Source: an uncultured Acidobacteriota bacterium | GTDB lineage: Bacteria > Acidobacteriota > Vicinamibacteria > Fen-336 | Direction of reading: 5' to 3' | Assembly: GCA_902826455.1 (NCBI GenBank) | Contig: CADEEV010000020.1 | Location: 18,721-82,720, forward strand | Length of the DNA: 64,000 nucleotides | Part shown: positions 48,510 through 56,953 of the stretch, in pieces | Layout: every line of letters begins with the position of its first letter | Position numbering within the stretch: the stretch's first letter is position 1 | Translations under genes and position numbers: made by a program | Notes under the pieces: generated by a model | What the model was told of the DNA's origin: nothing | Databases searched by the model: none | The model's input: the letters and a program-made list of their open reading frames with translations, nothing else

Positions 48510-51500
48510 GTGGCCCTCCGTCCCCGCCTCCTCCTCGTCCCGTCCCTGGCCGCCCGGACCGAATGGCCACGACGCCTCGCGGAGGCGGGCCACCCCGCCG
48601 CCGGCATCTATGCCTTCAAGCTCAAGGACCTCGCGCGCGCCCTCGCCGAGCCCGCGTTGCTCGGCCGTGGGCTGAAGGCCTGGGACCCCGGCCACGACGC
48701 CTTCCTGGCGTCGCGCCTGCTCGCATCGCCTCACGGACTGCGGCTGCCGCCCCAGGCCCCGCGCGCGCCGGTAGCGGCCGCCCTGGCGCGTACCCTCGCG
48801 GAGCTGCGCCTCGCCCGCGTCCCCCCCGAGCGTCTCGAGCGCCTCGCCCAGGCGTCCGCCCTGCTTCCCGACGACCAGGCGCGGCTGGCGGCCCTCGCAG
48901 CGCTCTACAGGGGATTCCACGAGGCGCGCGAGGGCCGCGTGACCGATCCGGCGACGTTGTTCCGGGCGGGCGCGGAGGCGGTCGCCCATGCGGCGTGGCT
49001 CGAGGGCGCCGAGGTGCTCGTCGTCGACGGGCTCGACCCCGATCCGGGCGAGCGGGAGCTCCTCGCGGCCCTCGAGGCCCGCCTGCCGGTCCGGCGGCTC
49101 GCACTCGACGCTCCGGACTGGAGCGGCACCCTTCTCGCGCCCGTGGCGCCTCGCGCGACGCCCCTGGCCCTCGGTCGGCTCCGCGAGGCGCTGTTCGAGC
49201 CGCCCACGGCGCGGCCGCCGTTGGACCCCGGCGCCGTCGAGCTGCTCACCGCTCCCGGCGAGGCGGCGGAAGTGCGCGCCATCGCGCGGCGGCTGGTGCG
49301 CGCCGCGCAGGGAGGACTCGCGTTCGAGGACATGGGCGTGATCCTGCCGCGGCCGGCCGACTACGCGGCGCTGTTCACGGACCTGCTGACACGCCTCGGG
49401 ATCCCGCACCGGCTGCATCCCTCGTTGCCGCTGCGCTTCGGGCGGGCCGCGCGCTCCCTGCTCCTGCTCTTCCGGGCCCGCGGCTTCGAGCGGCCCGCCG
49501 TGATGGAGTTCCTGACCTTCGCGCCCGTGCCGTGGGAGTCGCTGGTGCCGGGGGTCGAGGCGGAGCCGCCGCTCTGGGACCAGCTGTCGCGCGACGCCCA
49601 GATCGTCTCGGGCCTGCCCCGTTTCCAGGCGGGCCTCGAGCACTACGCGCGCGTCGAGCGCGAAGCGGCCGCGGTGGAGAAGGACGCGGGCCGCCGCCTG
49701 CGACGCGAAAAGCGCGCCGCCGACGCGGACGGGCTCAAGCGCGTCGTGGAGGAGCTCGCGTCGACGCTCGACGCGTTGTCGGGGGAGGCCACGTGGTCCG
49801 AGTGGTCCGTCCGCCTGCTCGCGGTGCTCGACCGCTGGGTCGGCGTCGAGCGGGATCGCGACGCCGTGCGCGACGTCATCGCCGACCTGGCGGGCCTGTC
49901 ATCGCTGTCGTCGAGCGCGCCCTGGGCGGAAGTCGAGAGTGTCCTCGAAGCGCGCTTCGAGTGGGAACGCGTGCCTCTCGATCCCGTCTCGACGGGCGCC
50001 GTGCACGTCGGGGCCCTCGAGGCGATGGCGGGTCTGACGTTCCGCCTGGTCGCGATCCCCGGTCTCGTCGAAGGCGGCTATCCGGGCACGCCACGGCCGG
50101 ACCCCTTCCTGCTCGACGCCGAGCGGGCCGGCCTGGGCGCCCTCACGGCGCCGGCCGCCGCGCCGCCGGCGGCCCGGCGCGCCCAGCTCTCGCTCTTCGA
50201 CGAACGGTTCCCGCGCGAGCCCGCGCCGGCCGTTCTTCCCACGACGCAGGACCGCGTGCTCGAGGCGCGCCGGCAATTCCGGCGCGCGGTGGGCCAGGCC
50301 ACGGAGCGGCTCATCCTCTCGTACCCGCGCGCGGACTCACGCTCCGGACGCGAGCGCCTGCCGTCCTTGTTCTTCGTGGCCGCGGCCTCGGCCCTCGAGG
50401 GCCGGCCCGTGGCGCTGGGCGACCTCACGCGCCTCGTCTCCGAGGACGACCCGGCGGCGCTCGACCTCGATGCGCTTCTCGACGCGTCCGAGCGCGACCG
50501 AGCCCGCGTGAGGAAGGGAGGCGAAGACGCGGCCCGGCAGATCGCGGCCGGCTCGCTCTTCTTCCGCCAGTCGCGCCTCGCCTCGAAGGCGCGCTTCTCG
50601 TCGGACTACACGGCCTACGACGGCCTCGTGGCCTGGGCTCCCCGGGACGGCGTCGCGAGCGACACCGCCGCGCGCGTCCGCGAGCGCCTCGATCCCACGG
50701 CACCCGGCGCCTCGCTCTCGGCGAGCCGTCTCGCGACCTACGCGCGCTGCGGCTTCCAGTACCTGCTGCAGCACGTCCTGCGACTCGAGCCGGCTCTCGA
50801 GCCCGAGGAGCGCAAGCGTCTCGATCCCCTGGAGCGCGGCACGCTCTTCCACGAGGTGGCCGAGCTGTTCCTGCGCGAGCGCCGACGCCTTGGCGAGCTG
50901 CCCGTGCGGGACAACGAGGCCATGCGCGCGCGGGCGCTGCAGCTGGCCGACGAGGCTCTCGCGCGCCTGGTCCAGGGCAGCCCGCCGCGCTTCACCCTCC
51001 TCTGGGACCGTGAGCGCCAGCGCTTTCGCGAGACCGTGCTCGCCTGGCTCGCGCGCGAAGCCGCTGCCACCGGCACGACGATCCCGGCGTTCTTCGAGGT
51101 CTCCTTCGGCCTGCCCGTGGCGGCCGACGGCGAGCCGCACTCGGCCGAGTCGCTGGTGATCGACCTCGGCGACGGTCGGACCCTGCGCGTGAACGGCCAG
51201 ATCGACCGCATCGACCGGGCCCAGGACGGCACCCTCGTGCTGCGCGACTACAAGACCGGCAAGGCGCCCTGGAAGGACGACGGCGGGCTCTTCAAGGGCG
51301 GCCGCCAGCTCCAGATCCCGTTCTACATCCTCGCCGCGGCCCGGCTGTTCCCGGACGAGCCGGTGTCGCGGGCCTTCCTCGACTACGTCGACGGCGGCCG
51401 GCTCGTGACCGTCGATCCCGCGGTCGTGAAGAGCGAGACCTTCACCGCCCTGCTACGAGGCTTCGCGGACGCCATCAGCCAGGGCCTGTTCGTCCAGGAG

Positions 51501-51629
51501 CCCTCCGCCTGCGAGTGGTGCGACTACACGGCCGTGTGCGGGCCGGCCCCGCTCATCGCCCTGCGGCGCGGCTACAAGATCAACGACCCGCGCGTGCGCC
51601 ACGTGCTGCGGCTGCGCGACATCGGCTAG
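48510..51629 (+). CDS. addB: AddB-like Fe-S helicase-nuclease subunit
   Basis: A 1039-residue protein of the AddB/RecB-nuclease type, probably the partner of AddA in double-strand-break end resection. The N-terminal half is a degenerate helicase domain with no clear Walker A motif, as is common for AddB of some groups. The C-terminal nuclease of the PD-(D/E)XK type shows NGQIDRID and LRDYKTGK (D912 region). Cys near 746 (YARCGFQY) and three Cys in CEWCDYTAVC (about 1000-1009) form a 4Fe-4S cluster pattern. The GTG at 48510 is the start. The addA-like gene is 5.3 kb downstream rather than adjacent. Confidence 0.85.
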   Translation: MALRPRLLLVPSLAARTEWPRRLAEAGHPAAGIYAFKLKDLARALAEPALLGRGLKAWDPGHDAFLASRLLASPHGLRLPPQAPRAPVAAALARTLAELRLARVPPERLERLAQASALLPDDQARLAALAALYRGFHEAREGRVTDPATLFRAGAEAVAHAAWLEGAEVLVVDGLDPDPGERELLAALEARLPVRRLALDAPDWSGTLLAPVAPRATPLALGRLREALFEPPTARPPLDPGAVELLTAPGEAAEVRAIARRLVRAAQGGLAFEDMGVILPRPADYAALFTDLLTRLGIPHRLHPSLPLRFGRAARSLLLLFRARGFERPAVMEFLTFAPVPWESLVPGVEAEPPLWDQLSRDAQIVSGLPRFQAGLEHYARVEREAAAVEKDAGRRLRREKRAADADGLKRVVEELASTLDALSGEATWSEWSVRLLAVLDRWVGVERDRDAVRDVIADLAGLSSLSSSAPWAEVESVLEARFEWERVPLDPVSTGAVHVGALEAMAGLTFRLVAIPGLVEGGYPGTPRPDPFLLDAERAGLGALTAPAAAPPAARRAQLSLFDERFPREPAPAVLPTTQDRVLEARRQFRRAVGQATERLILSYPRADSRSGRERLPSLFFVAAASALEGRPVALGDLTRLVSEDDPAALDLDALLDASERDRARVRKGGEDAARQIAAGSLFFRQSRLASKARFSSDYTAYDGLVAWAPRDGVASDTAARVRERLDPTAPGASLSASRLATYARCGFQYLLQHVLRLEPALEPEERKRLDPLERGTLFHEVAELFLRERRRLGELPVRDNEAMRARALQLADEALARLVQGSPPRFTLLWDRERQRFRETVLAWLAREAAATGTTIPAFFEVSFGLPVAADGEPHSAESLVIDLGDGRTLRVNGQIDRIDRAQDGTLVLRDYKTGKAPWKDDGGLFKGGRQLQIPFYILAAARLFPDEPVSRAFLDYVDGGRLVTVDPAVVKSETFTALLRGFADAISQGLFVQEPSACEWCDYTAVCGPAPLIALRRGYKINDPRVRHVLRLRDIG

Positions 51630-51630
51630 C

Positions 51631-51677
51631 CCGAAAAGCGAAAGGCCCGGCGCCCCTCTCGCGAGGAACACCGGGCC
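51631..51677 (-). terminator. Terminator of the TonB-dependent receptor gene
   Basis: On the minus strand GGCCCGG pairs with CCGGGCC around an inner CCTC/GAGG hairpin, followed by TTTCGCTTTTCGGG. It starts 18 bp after the receptor stop codon and lies between the two convergent genes. The T-tract is interrupted, so strength is moderate. Confidence 0.65.
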
Positions 51678-51694
51678 GGTGAGCGACGACGCGT

Positions 51695-54600
51695 CTAGAA
51701 CTGCAGCTTGACGACCGCCTGGAACGCCCGCGGTCCGCCCTGGGCGATCACGGGGTTCAGGACGTCGACGTCGGGCGTCGTGCTGATCGTGCCGAAGGCG
51801 CCGCTGCGGACGTTCGGAGTGAGCAGGCCGAAGTTGGCACGGTTGAGCAGGTTGAAGGCCTCGACCCGGAACTGCAGGTTGGCCTTGCCCATGGCGGTGT
51901 TCTTCACGAGAGCCGCGTCCCACTGGGCGAGGCCCGGTCCGCGGATCACGTTGCGTCCGCAGGTGCCGACGGCGCCGTCCGCCGGAACCGTGAAGATCTC
52001 CGGGTTCGCGATGTAGTTGTCGGGATCGCGCGGGTTGTACTGGATCTCGACGCCCGGGGCGCAATCGGCCCGCGTGCGGTCGAAGTCCTGGCCCGAGCGG
52101 TCGCGGTTGACGTGGGGCGTGAACGGCCGGCCCGCGAGAGCCGTGAACACCGTCGAGAACTCCCAGCCCTTGCCGACGCTGCCGCCGAACTCGGGGATCT
52201 TGTACACGCCGCCTACGTTGAAGTTCTTCGGGACGTCGTGGCTGCAGGGGCCCCTGTTGGCGGCCGGGTTGTAGGGGTTCTGGTACTGCCCGGCCTGGCC
52301 GGCGCCGCCGCGGTTGACCGAGTTGTAGTCCTCGCACTTCGACCAGGTGAAGTTGAACTGGGTGTTGAGGCCGTGCCAGTTGGCCTGCCGCAGCGAGATC
52401 TGCACGCTGTCGTACCAGCTCTTGCCGTCGTCCACGGTCTGCACGATGTGCTTGAAGTCCGGGTACTGGGCGAAGAACGGGCGGTTCGGCTGGGGATCGG
52501 TGTAGTCGCTGCCGATCGCCGGGGCGTTCAGGTCGCGCACCATCAGCAGGTTCTTGCCGCGCGAGCCCACGTAGGAAATGCTCAGTGTGTTGTTCTTGAA
52601 GAGCTCGCGCTGCACCGTGAAGTGGAACAGGTTGTACTGGGGTGTCTGCAGGTCGGGCTTCACCGAGAACACGTTGAAGGGCGGCTCTCCTCGAGGGTTG
52701 TTGCCGTAGATCGGCACGCCCGGGGTGATGCAGACGTAGTCGCCGACACCGGTCACGGGATCGACGCAGGTCGCTGCCGGGTCGTCCGGGGCCGTGCCGA
52801 GCCCGCCGAACAGGCCGACGCCGAAGTTGTTCTGGCTGATCTGCGTGAAGGCGCCGGTGCGCGCGCCGTTGATGTTGTACGGCGCATGGATCGCGGCGAA
52901 GTTGCCGATGTCGTAGGTGAGGGCGTAGCCGGCGCGGACCGCGGTCTTGCCGTCGCCGGTCACGTCCCAGGCGAAGCCGAGGCGCGGCCCGAAGTTGTTC
53001 TTGTCGGTCTCGTAGAGCTGGTCGATGCCCTGGCCCAGGTTCACGAGCCCGCGGTCCGGGAAGAAGTTCGAGCCCAGGTCGTCCTTCTCGCCGAGCGGCT
53101 TCGACAGGTCGTAGCGCAGGCCGAGGTTCACGGTGAAGCGCGGCGTCACGCGCCAGTCGTCCTGGATGTAGAAGCCGAGCGAGCTCTGCCGCAGGTGACG
53201 CACCGTGTCGCCGAAGTTCCGCGCGGCGCTGTCGGCCTTGCCCAGCAGCATCGCGGTCAGGGAGTCGACCGGGTCGCCCGTGCCGCCGCTGAAGTAGAAC
53301 TGGCTGCGGGCGCGGTTGCGCACGCTGTACGTCGTGGCGCGCTGGAAATTGCCGCCGACCTTGACCGTGTGCTTGTCCTTGATCCACGACAGGTTCGAGG
53401 AGACGTCGAGGTTCGCGTTGGGCGCCGTGGTGATCGGGTAGCCGCCGATGCCGCCGATGTACCCGAAGTACGAGAGGTAGTACACGGCGGGCACGCCGAA
53501 GTCCTGGGTGTCCAGGGGGCCCGTGTCGATGCCGAGGCTCTTCGGGTCGATGTTGTTGCCGATGCCGATCGTCTGCGAGAACGAGTTGAAGCCGACGCGG
53601 GTCTCGAGGAGCGTGTTCGAGCTCAGCGTCGAGGTCCAGGTCGCGCCGGCCAGCCACACGCGCGGCTCGGTCACGGAGTTGAAGAGGTCCTGGGGCTTGT
53701 CCGCGGCGACCACGGTGCCGGTGTAGGCCGGCGCCGACTGGAAGCTGCGGCCGTACATGCCGCGTACCGAGACCTGGTTGCTGTCGTTCAGCTTGTGGTC
53801 GATCTTGAGGGAGAAGCTGTTGGAGCTCCCGCTGTTGGGGGCCGCGACCGTGATCTCGCCCGACGGGTCGGTGGGGTAGAAGCTCAGCAGGGCCTCGCCG
53901 GCCGGGTTCGTCGTGAGCCCGGCATTCGCGATGCGCGCGCGGGCCTGGCCGATCTGGTCCGGCGTCGGCACGAACGCGCGGTACGGCGTGTCGACGTTGA
54001 TCCGCTGCGCTTCGTAGTAGGCGAAGAAGTACGTCTTGTCCTTCACGATCGGGCCGCCCAGCGTACCGCCGAACTGCTGGTTCTTGAGGGGCGTCTTGTC
54101 GCCGCCGTCGCGCTCGGTGAAGTAGTTCTTCGCATCCATCCAGTCGTCGTGGCGGAAGTAGTAGACGGAACCGTGAAGGTCGTTGGTGCCGCTCTTCATG
54201 ACGACGTTGATCGCGGCGCCGCCCTTGACGCCGAACTCGGCCGAGGGCGTCTGCTGCACCGTGAACTCCTGGATCGCGTCGGCCGGCACGATCGTGGCCG
54301 CGAGGCCGACGATGCCCGACTCGCCCATGGCGATGCCGCCGTAGTAGCGGTCGTTGTTCGAGATCCCGTCCACCATGAAGTTGTTGGACTCGTTGCGCTG
54401 GCCGCTGATGTTGATCGAGAGGAAGCCGCCGCCCGGAGCGCGCTGCACGCCGGGAGTCACGCCGAGCAGCGCGTTGAAGTCGCGGCCGTTCAGCGGCAGC
54501 TCGCCGATCCGGGCCGCGTCCATGTTCGTGTTGAGCTTGTCGGAGAACTCGATCGCTGCCGCGACGCCCTCGACCACCACCTCTTCCGTCAAGGCGCCCA

Positions 54601-54934
54601 GGGACAGGCGGAAGTCGGCCTTGGTCGTGACGCCGACGGCCACCTGCACGTCGCGCGACACGAGCTTGAAGCCCTGCATCGAGCTCGAGACCTTGTAGAC
54701 GCAGACGGGCAGGTCGGCGAACCGGTAGGCGCCCGAGGCGCCGCTCACCGACGTGCGCGTGATGCCGCGCGCGGCGCAGGTCGCGGTGACCGTCGCGCCG
54801 GGCACGGCGGCGCCGGCCTCGTCGAAGACGCTGCCGGTGATCTCGCCGTTGATGTTCTGTGCGCGAACGGGCGACGTAGCGACGAGCGCCACGCCGAACG
54901 CCACGGCGAAGATGGACCTCATGCGTCGATTCAT
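51695..54934 (-). CDS. TonB-dependent receptor-like protein with carboxypeptidase-regulatory domain
   Basis: A 1079-residue outer membrane protein of the type abundant in Acidobacteriota. The signal peptide (about 1-25, AVAFGVALVATSPVRA) precedes a carboxypeptidase-regulatory-like beta sandwich (GEITGSVFDEAGAAVPGATV). The plug follows: LPLNGRDFNALLGVTPGVQ, MVDGISNNDRYYGG. A large barrel runs to VKLQF with terminal Phe. The start is the ATG at 54934, with GGGAG 8 bases upstream. A strong promoter precedes it and a terminator follows, so it is monocistronic. It may import a polymer fragment or siderophore; the substrate is unknown. The divergent gene encodes a sulfatase-TPR protein. Confidence 0.93.
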   Translation of the reverse strand: MNRRMRSIFAVAFGVALVATSPVRAQNINGEITGSVFDEAGAAVPGATVTATCAARGITRTSVSGASGAYRFADLPVCVYKVSSSMQGFKLVSRDVQVAVGVTTKADFRLSLGALTEEVVVEGVAAAIEFSDKLNTNMDAARIGELPLNGRDFNALLGVTPGVQRAPGGGFLSINISGQRNESNNFMVDGISNNDRYYGGIAMGESGIVGLAATIVPADAIQEFTVQQTPSAEFGVKGGAAINVVMKSGTNDLHGSVYYFRHDDWMDAKNYFTERDGGDKTPLKNQQFGGTLGGPIVKDKTYFFAYYEAQRINVDTPYRAFVPTPDQIGQARARIANAGLTTNPAGEALLSFYPTDPSGEITVAAPNSGSSNSFSLKIDHKLNDSNQVSVRGMYGRSFQSAPAYTGTVVAADKPQDLFNSVTEPRVWLAGATWTSTLSSNTLLETRVGFNSFSQTIGIGNNIDPKSLGIDTGPLDTQDFGVPAVYYLSYFGYIGGIGGYPITTAPNANLDVSSNLSWIKDKHTVKVGGNFQRATTYSVRNRARSQFYFSGGTGDPVDSLTAMLLGKADSAARNFGDTVRHLRQSSLGFYIQDDWRVTPRFTVNLGLRYDLSKPLGEKDDLGSNFFPDRGLVNLGQGIDQLYETDKNNFGPRLGFAWDVTGDGKTAVRAGYALTYDIGNFAAIHAPYNINGARTGAFTQISQNNFGVGLFGGLGTAPDDPAATCVDPVTGVGDYVCITPGVPIYGNNPRGEPPFNVFSVKPDLQTPQYNLFHFTVQRELFKNNTLSISYVGSRGKNLLMVRDLNAPAIGSDYTDPQPNRPFFAQYPDFKHIVQTVDDGKSWYDSVQISLRQANWHGLNTQFNFTWSKCEDYNSVNRGGAGQAGQYQNPYNPAANRGPCSHDVPKNFNVGGVYKIPEFGGSVGKGWEFSTVFTALAGRPFTPHVNRDRSGQDFDRTRADCAPGVEIQYNPRDPDNYIANPEIFTVPADGAVGTCGRNVIRGPGLAQWDAALVKNTAMGKANLQFRVEAFNLLNRANFGLLTPNVRSGAFGTISTTPDVDVLNPVIAQGGPRAFQAVVKLQF

Positions 54935-54965
54935 ACAGGGACTCCCTTCGGGAACAGTTGCGAGC

Positions 54966-54994
54966 GTTCTACGCGCGTCCCCCACGCGTGTCAA
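54966..54994 (-). promoter_or_regulatory. Strong sigma-70-type promoter of the TonB receptor gene
   Basis: The minus strand reads TTGACA, 17 bases, TAGAAC: a perfect -35 box, four of six in the -10 box and optimal spacing. The leader would be about 25 bases and contains GGGAG. Confidence 0.68.
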
Positions 54995-55066
54995 GGCTTC
55001 TTGGGTCGGACCGCGCTGACCCAGGGACACAAACCTCCGGATGTTAGACTCGGCTTTCGACCGCTG

Positions 55067-56953
55067 ATGCGTACACTTCTTGCATCGTTGCTCCTCGCCG
55101 CGCCCTGCTTGGGTCAACAGGCCCAGGCCACGCCCTCGGTCGTCTTCGTCACGCTGGACACGACGCGCGCCGACCGCATGGGCTTCCTGGGCTCGACGTG
55201 GGGGCTCACCCCGAACCTCGACGCCCTCGCGAAGCGATCGGTCGTGTTCGAGCGCGCCTACGCCCAGGTTCCGATTACGACCGCGTCCCACGCGACGCTC
55301 TTCTCCGGCACGTACCCGCAGTTCCATCGCGTCACCGACTTCGGCGTCCCGCTCCCCGAGAAGCTGCCTTACCTGCCGGCCCTCTTGAAGGCGCGCGGCT
55401 ACCAGACGGCGGCCTTCGTCGGATCCCTGATCCTCGACCCCAGGAACGGGCTCGCCCCCGGCTTCGATCGGGGCTTCGACGTCTACGACGCCGGCTACCG
55501 CCAACGCCGCGGCAAGGAAGACCGCTACAAGACGATGGAGCGCCGCGCCGGGGACGTGGTCGCGCGCGCGCTCGGCTGGCTCCCGAGCACGGGGGGGAAG
55601 CCCTACTTCCTCTGGATCCACCTCTTCGACGCCCACGATCCCTACGAGGCGCCGGCGCCCTTCGCCGCGCGCTACCCGAAGGCGCCCTACGACGGCGAGA
55701 TCGCAGCGCTCGATGCGGCGCTCGGCCAGCTCCTCGCGGCCCTCGAGGCCCGGCCCGGCTTCGACAACACCCTGGTCGCGATCTACGCCGACCACGGGGA
55801 ATCCCTCGGGGACCACGGCGAGGCGACCCACGGCGTGTTCCTCTACGACTCCACGATCCACGTGCCCCTGCTGCTCAAGTTGCCGGGAGACCGCTCGGCG
55901 GGCGCGCGCGTCACCACCCGCGCCGGGCTCGTCGATCTCGCACCGACAGTGCTCTCCGCCGTGGGCGCGCCGGTCCCGGCCACGATGCAGGGCGCCTCGC
56001 TCCTGCCCCTCGTGGGCGCGGCCCCCGCCGACCGGGTCCAGTACGCCGAGACGGACTACCCGCGCCGGGCCTTCGGCTGGAGCTCCCTCGGCGCGTACCG
56101 GGCCGATCGCTTCCTCTACGTGCGCTCGCCCGTCCGCGAGCTCTACGACAGCGTGGCGGATCCCGGCCAGACGAATAACCTCGCGGAGCAGCGCGGCGCC
56201 GCGGCCGACCGCATCCAGGCCGAGATGGACGCGTTCCGGAAGCACACCGCCGTCGAGGGCATCGCCGCGGAGGTGGCGCCCGTCGACGCCGAGATCGCCG
56301 AGAGGCTCGCGGCGCTCGGCTATGTCGGGGGCAGTGCTTCGGCCTCGGCCGCGGTGTCGGGCCTCGACCCCAAGGAGCGGATCGGCGTCTCCAACACCCT
56401 CCACGACGCCATGGCCGCGATCGAGTCCGGCGACATGGACCGCGCGGCGCCGCTGCTCGAGAAGGTGACGCTGAGCGACCCGCAGATCCCAATGGCCCAG
56501 CTCCAGCTCGGCATCGCCCGGGCGCGGCAGCGGCGCTACAAGGAGGCGATCGGTCCGCTCCACAAGGCGATCGAGCTCAACCCCGACGCCGCCATGGCCC
56601 ACTACGAGATGGGCGTCGCGCTCTACGAGACCGGCGACCTCAAGACCGCGGCCGTCCACTTCGAGATCGTCACGAAGCGCATGCCCAAGTGGGCCGACGC
56701 CCGCTTCTCGTACGGCTCCGTGCTCGCGCGCATCGACCGCGTCCCCGAGGCCGAGACGGAGCTGCGCGCGACGCTCGCCCTCGACCCGAAGCACTACCGC
56801 GGCAACCTGCTGCTCGGGCGGCTCCTCGACCTGCAGGGGAAGTCGAAGGACGGCGTCGTCTACCTGCGGCGCGCCGTCGAGGCGAACCCCGGGTCCGCCG
56901 AGGCCAAGGCGTTCCTGGCCGACGCCGTGGCCCGGAGCGGCGGCACGCCGTGA
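55067..56953 (+). CDS. Secreted sulfatase-like protein fused to TPR repeats
   Basis: A 628-residue exported protein. The signal peptide spans about 1-19 (ASLLLAAPCLGQ). The alkaline phosphatase/sulfatase domain (about 24-420) has FVTLDTTRADRMG with the metal Asp, FDAHDPYEAP and YADHGESLGDHGE. The catalytic site that in true sulfatases reads CxPxR with formylglycine reads ITTASHATLFSG here. Thr is the likely nucleophile, as in phosphoglycerol transferases, so sulfatase activity is doubtful. Residues 440-628 are four or more TPR repeats (AIELNPDAAMAHYEMGVALY). It overlaps the addA-like gene by 4 bp and is divergent from the TonB receptor. Confidence 0.9.
   Translation: MRTLLASLLLAAPCLGQQAQATPSVVFVTLDTTRADRMGFLGSTWGLTPNLDALAKRSVVFERAYAQVPITTASHATLFSGTYPQFHRVTDFGVPLPEKLPYLPALLKARGYQTAAFVGSLILDPRNGLAPGFDRGFDVYDAGYRQRRGKEDRYKTMERRAGDVVARALGWLPSTGGKPYFLWIHLFDAHDPYEAPAPFAARYPKAPYDGEIAALDAALGQLLAALEARPGFDNTLVAIYADHGESLGDHGEATHGVFLYDSTIHVPLLLKLPGDRSAGARVTTRAGLVDLAPTVLSAVGAPVPATMQGASLLPLVGAAPADRVQYAETDYPRRAFGWSSLGAYRADRFLYVRSPVRELYDSVADPGQTNNLAEQRGAAADRIQAEMDAFRKHTAVEGIAAEVAPVDAEIAERLAALGYVGGSASASAAVSGLDPKERIGVSNTLHDAMAAIESGDMDRAAPLLEKVTLSDPQIPMAQLQLGIARARQRRYKEAIGPLHKAIELNPDAAMAHYEMGVALYETGDLKTAAVHFEIVTKRMPKWADARFSYGSVLARIDRVPEAETELRATLALDPKHYRGNLLLGRLLDLQGKSKDGVVYLRRAVEANPGSAEAKAFLADAVARSGGTP

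Noticed and set aside
51695..56953. Long open frames opposite the TonB receptor and the sulfatase-TPR gene on both strands
   Set aside because: Each is explained by a clear gene on the other strand; the extended N-terminal parts are low-complexity shadow sequence.
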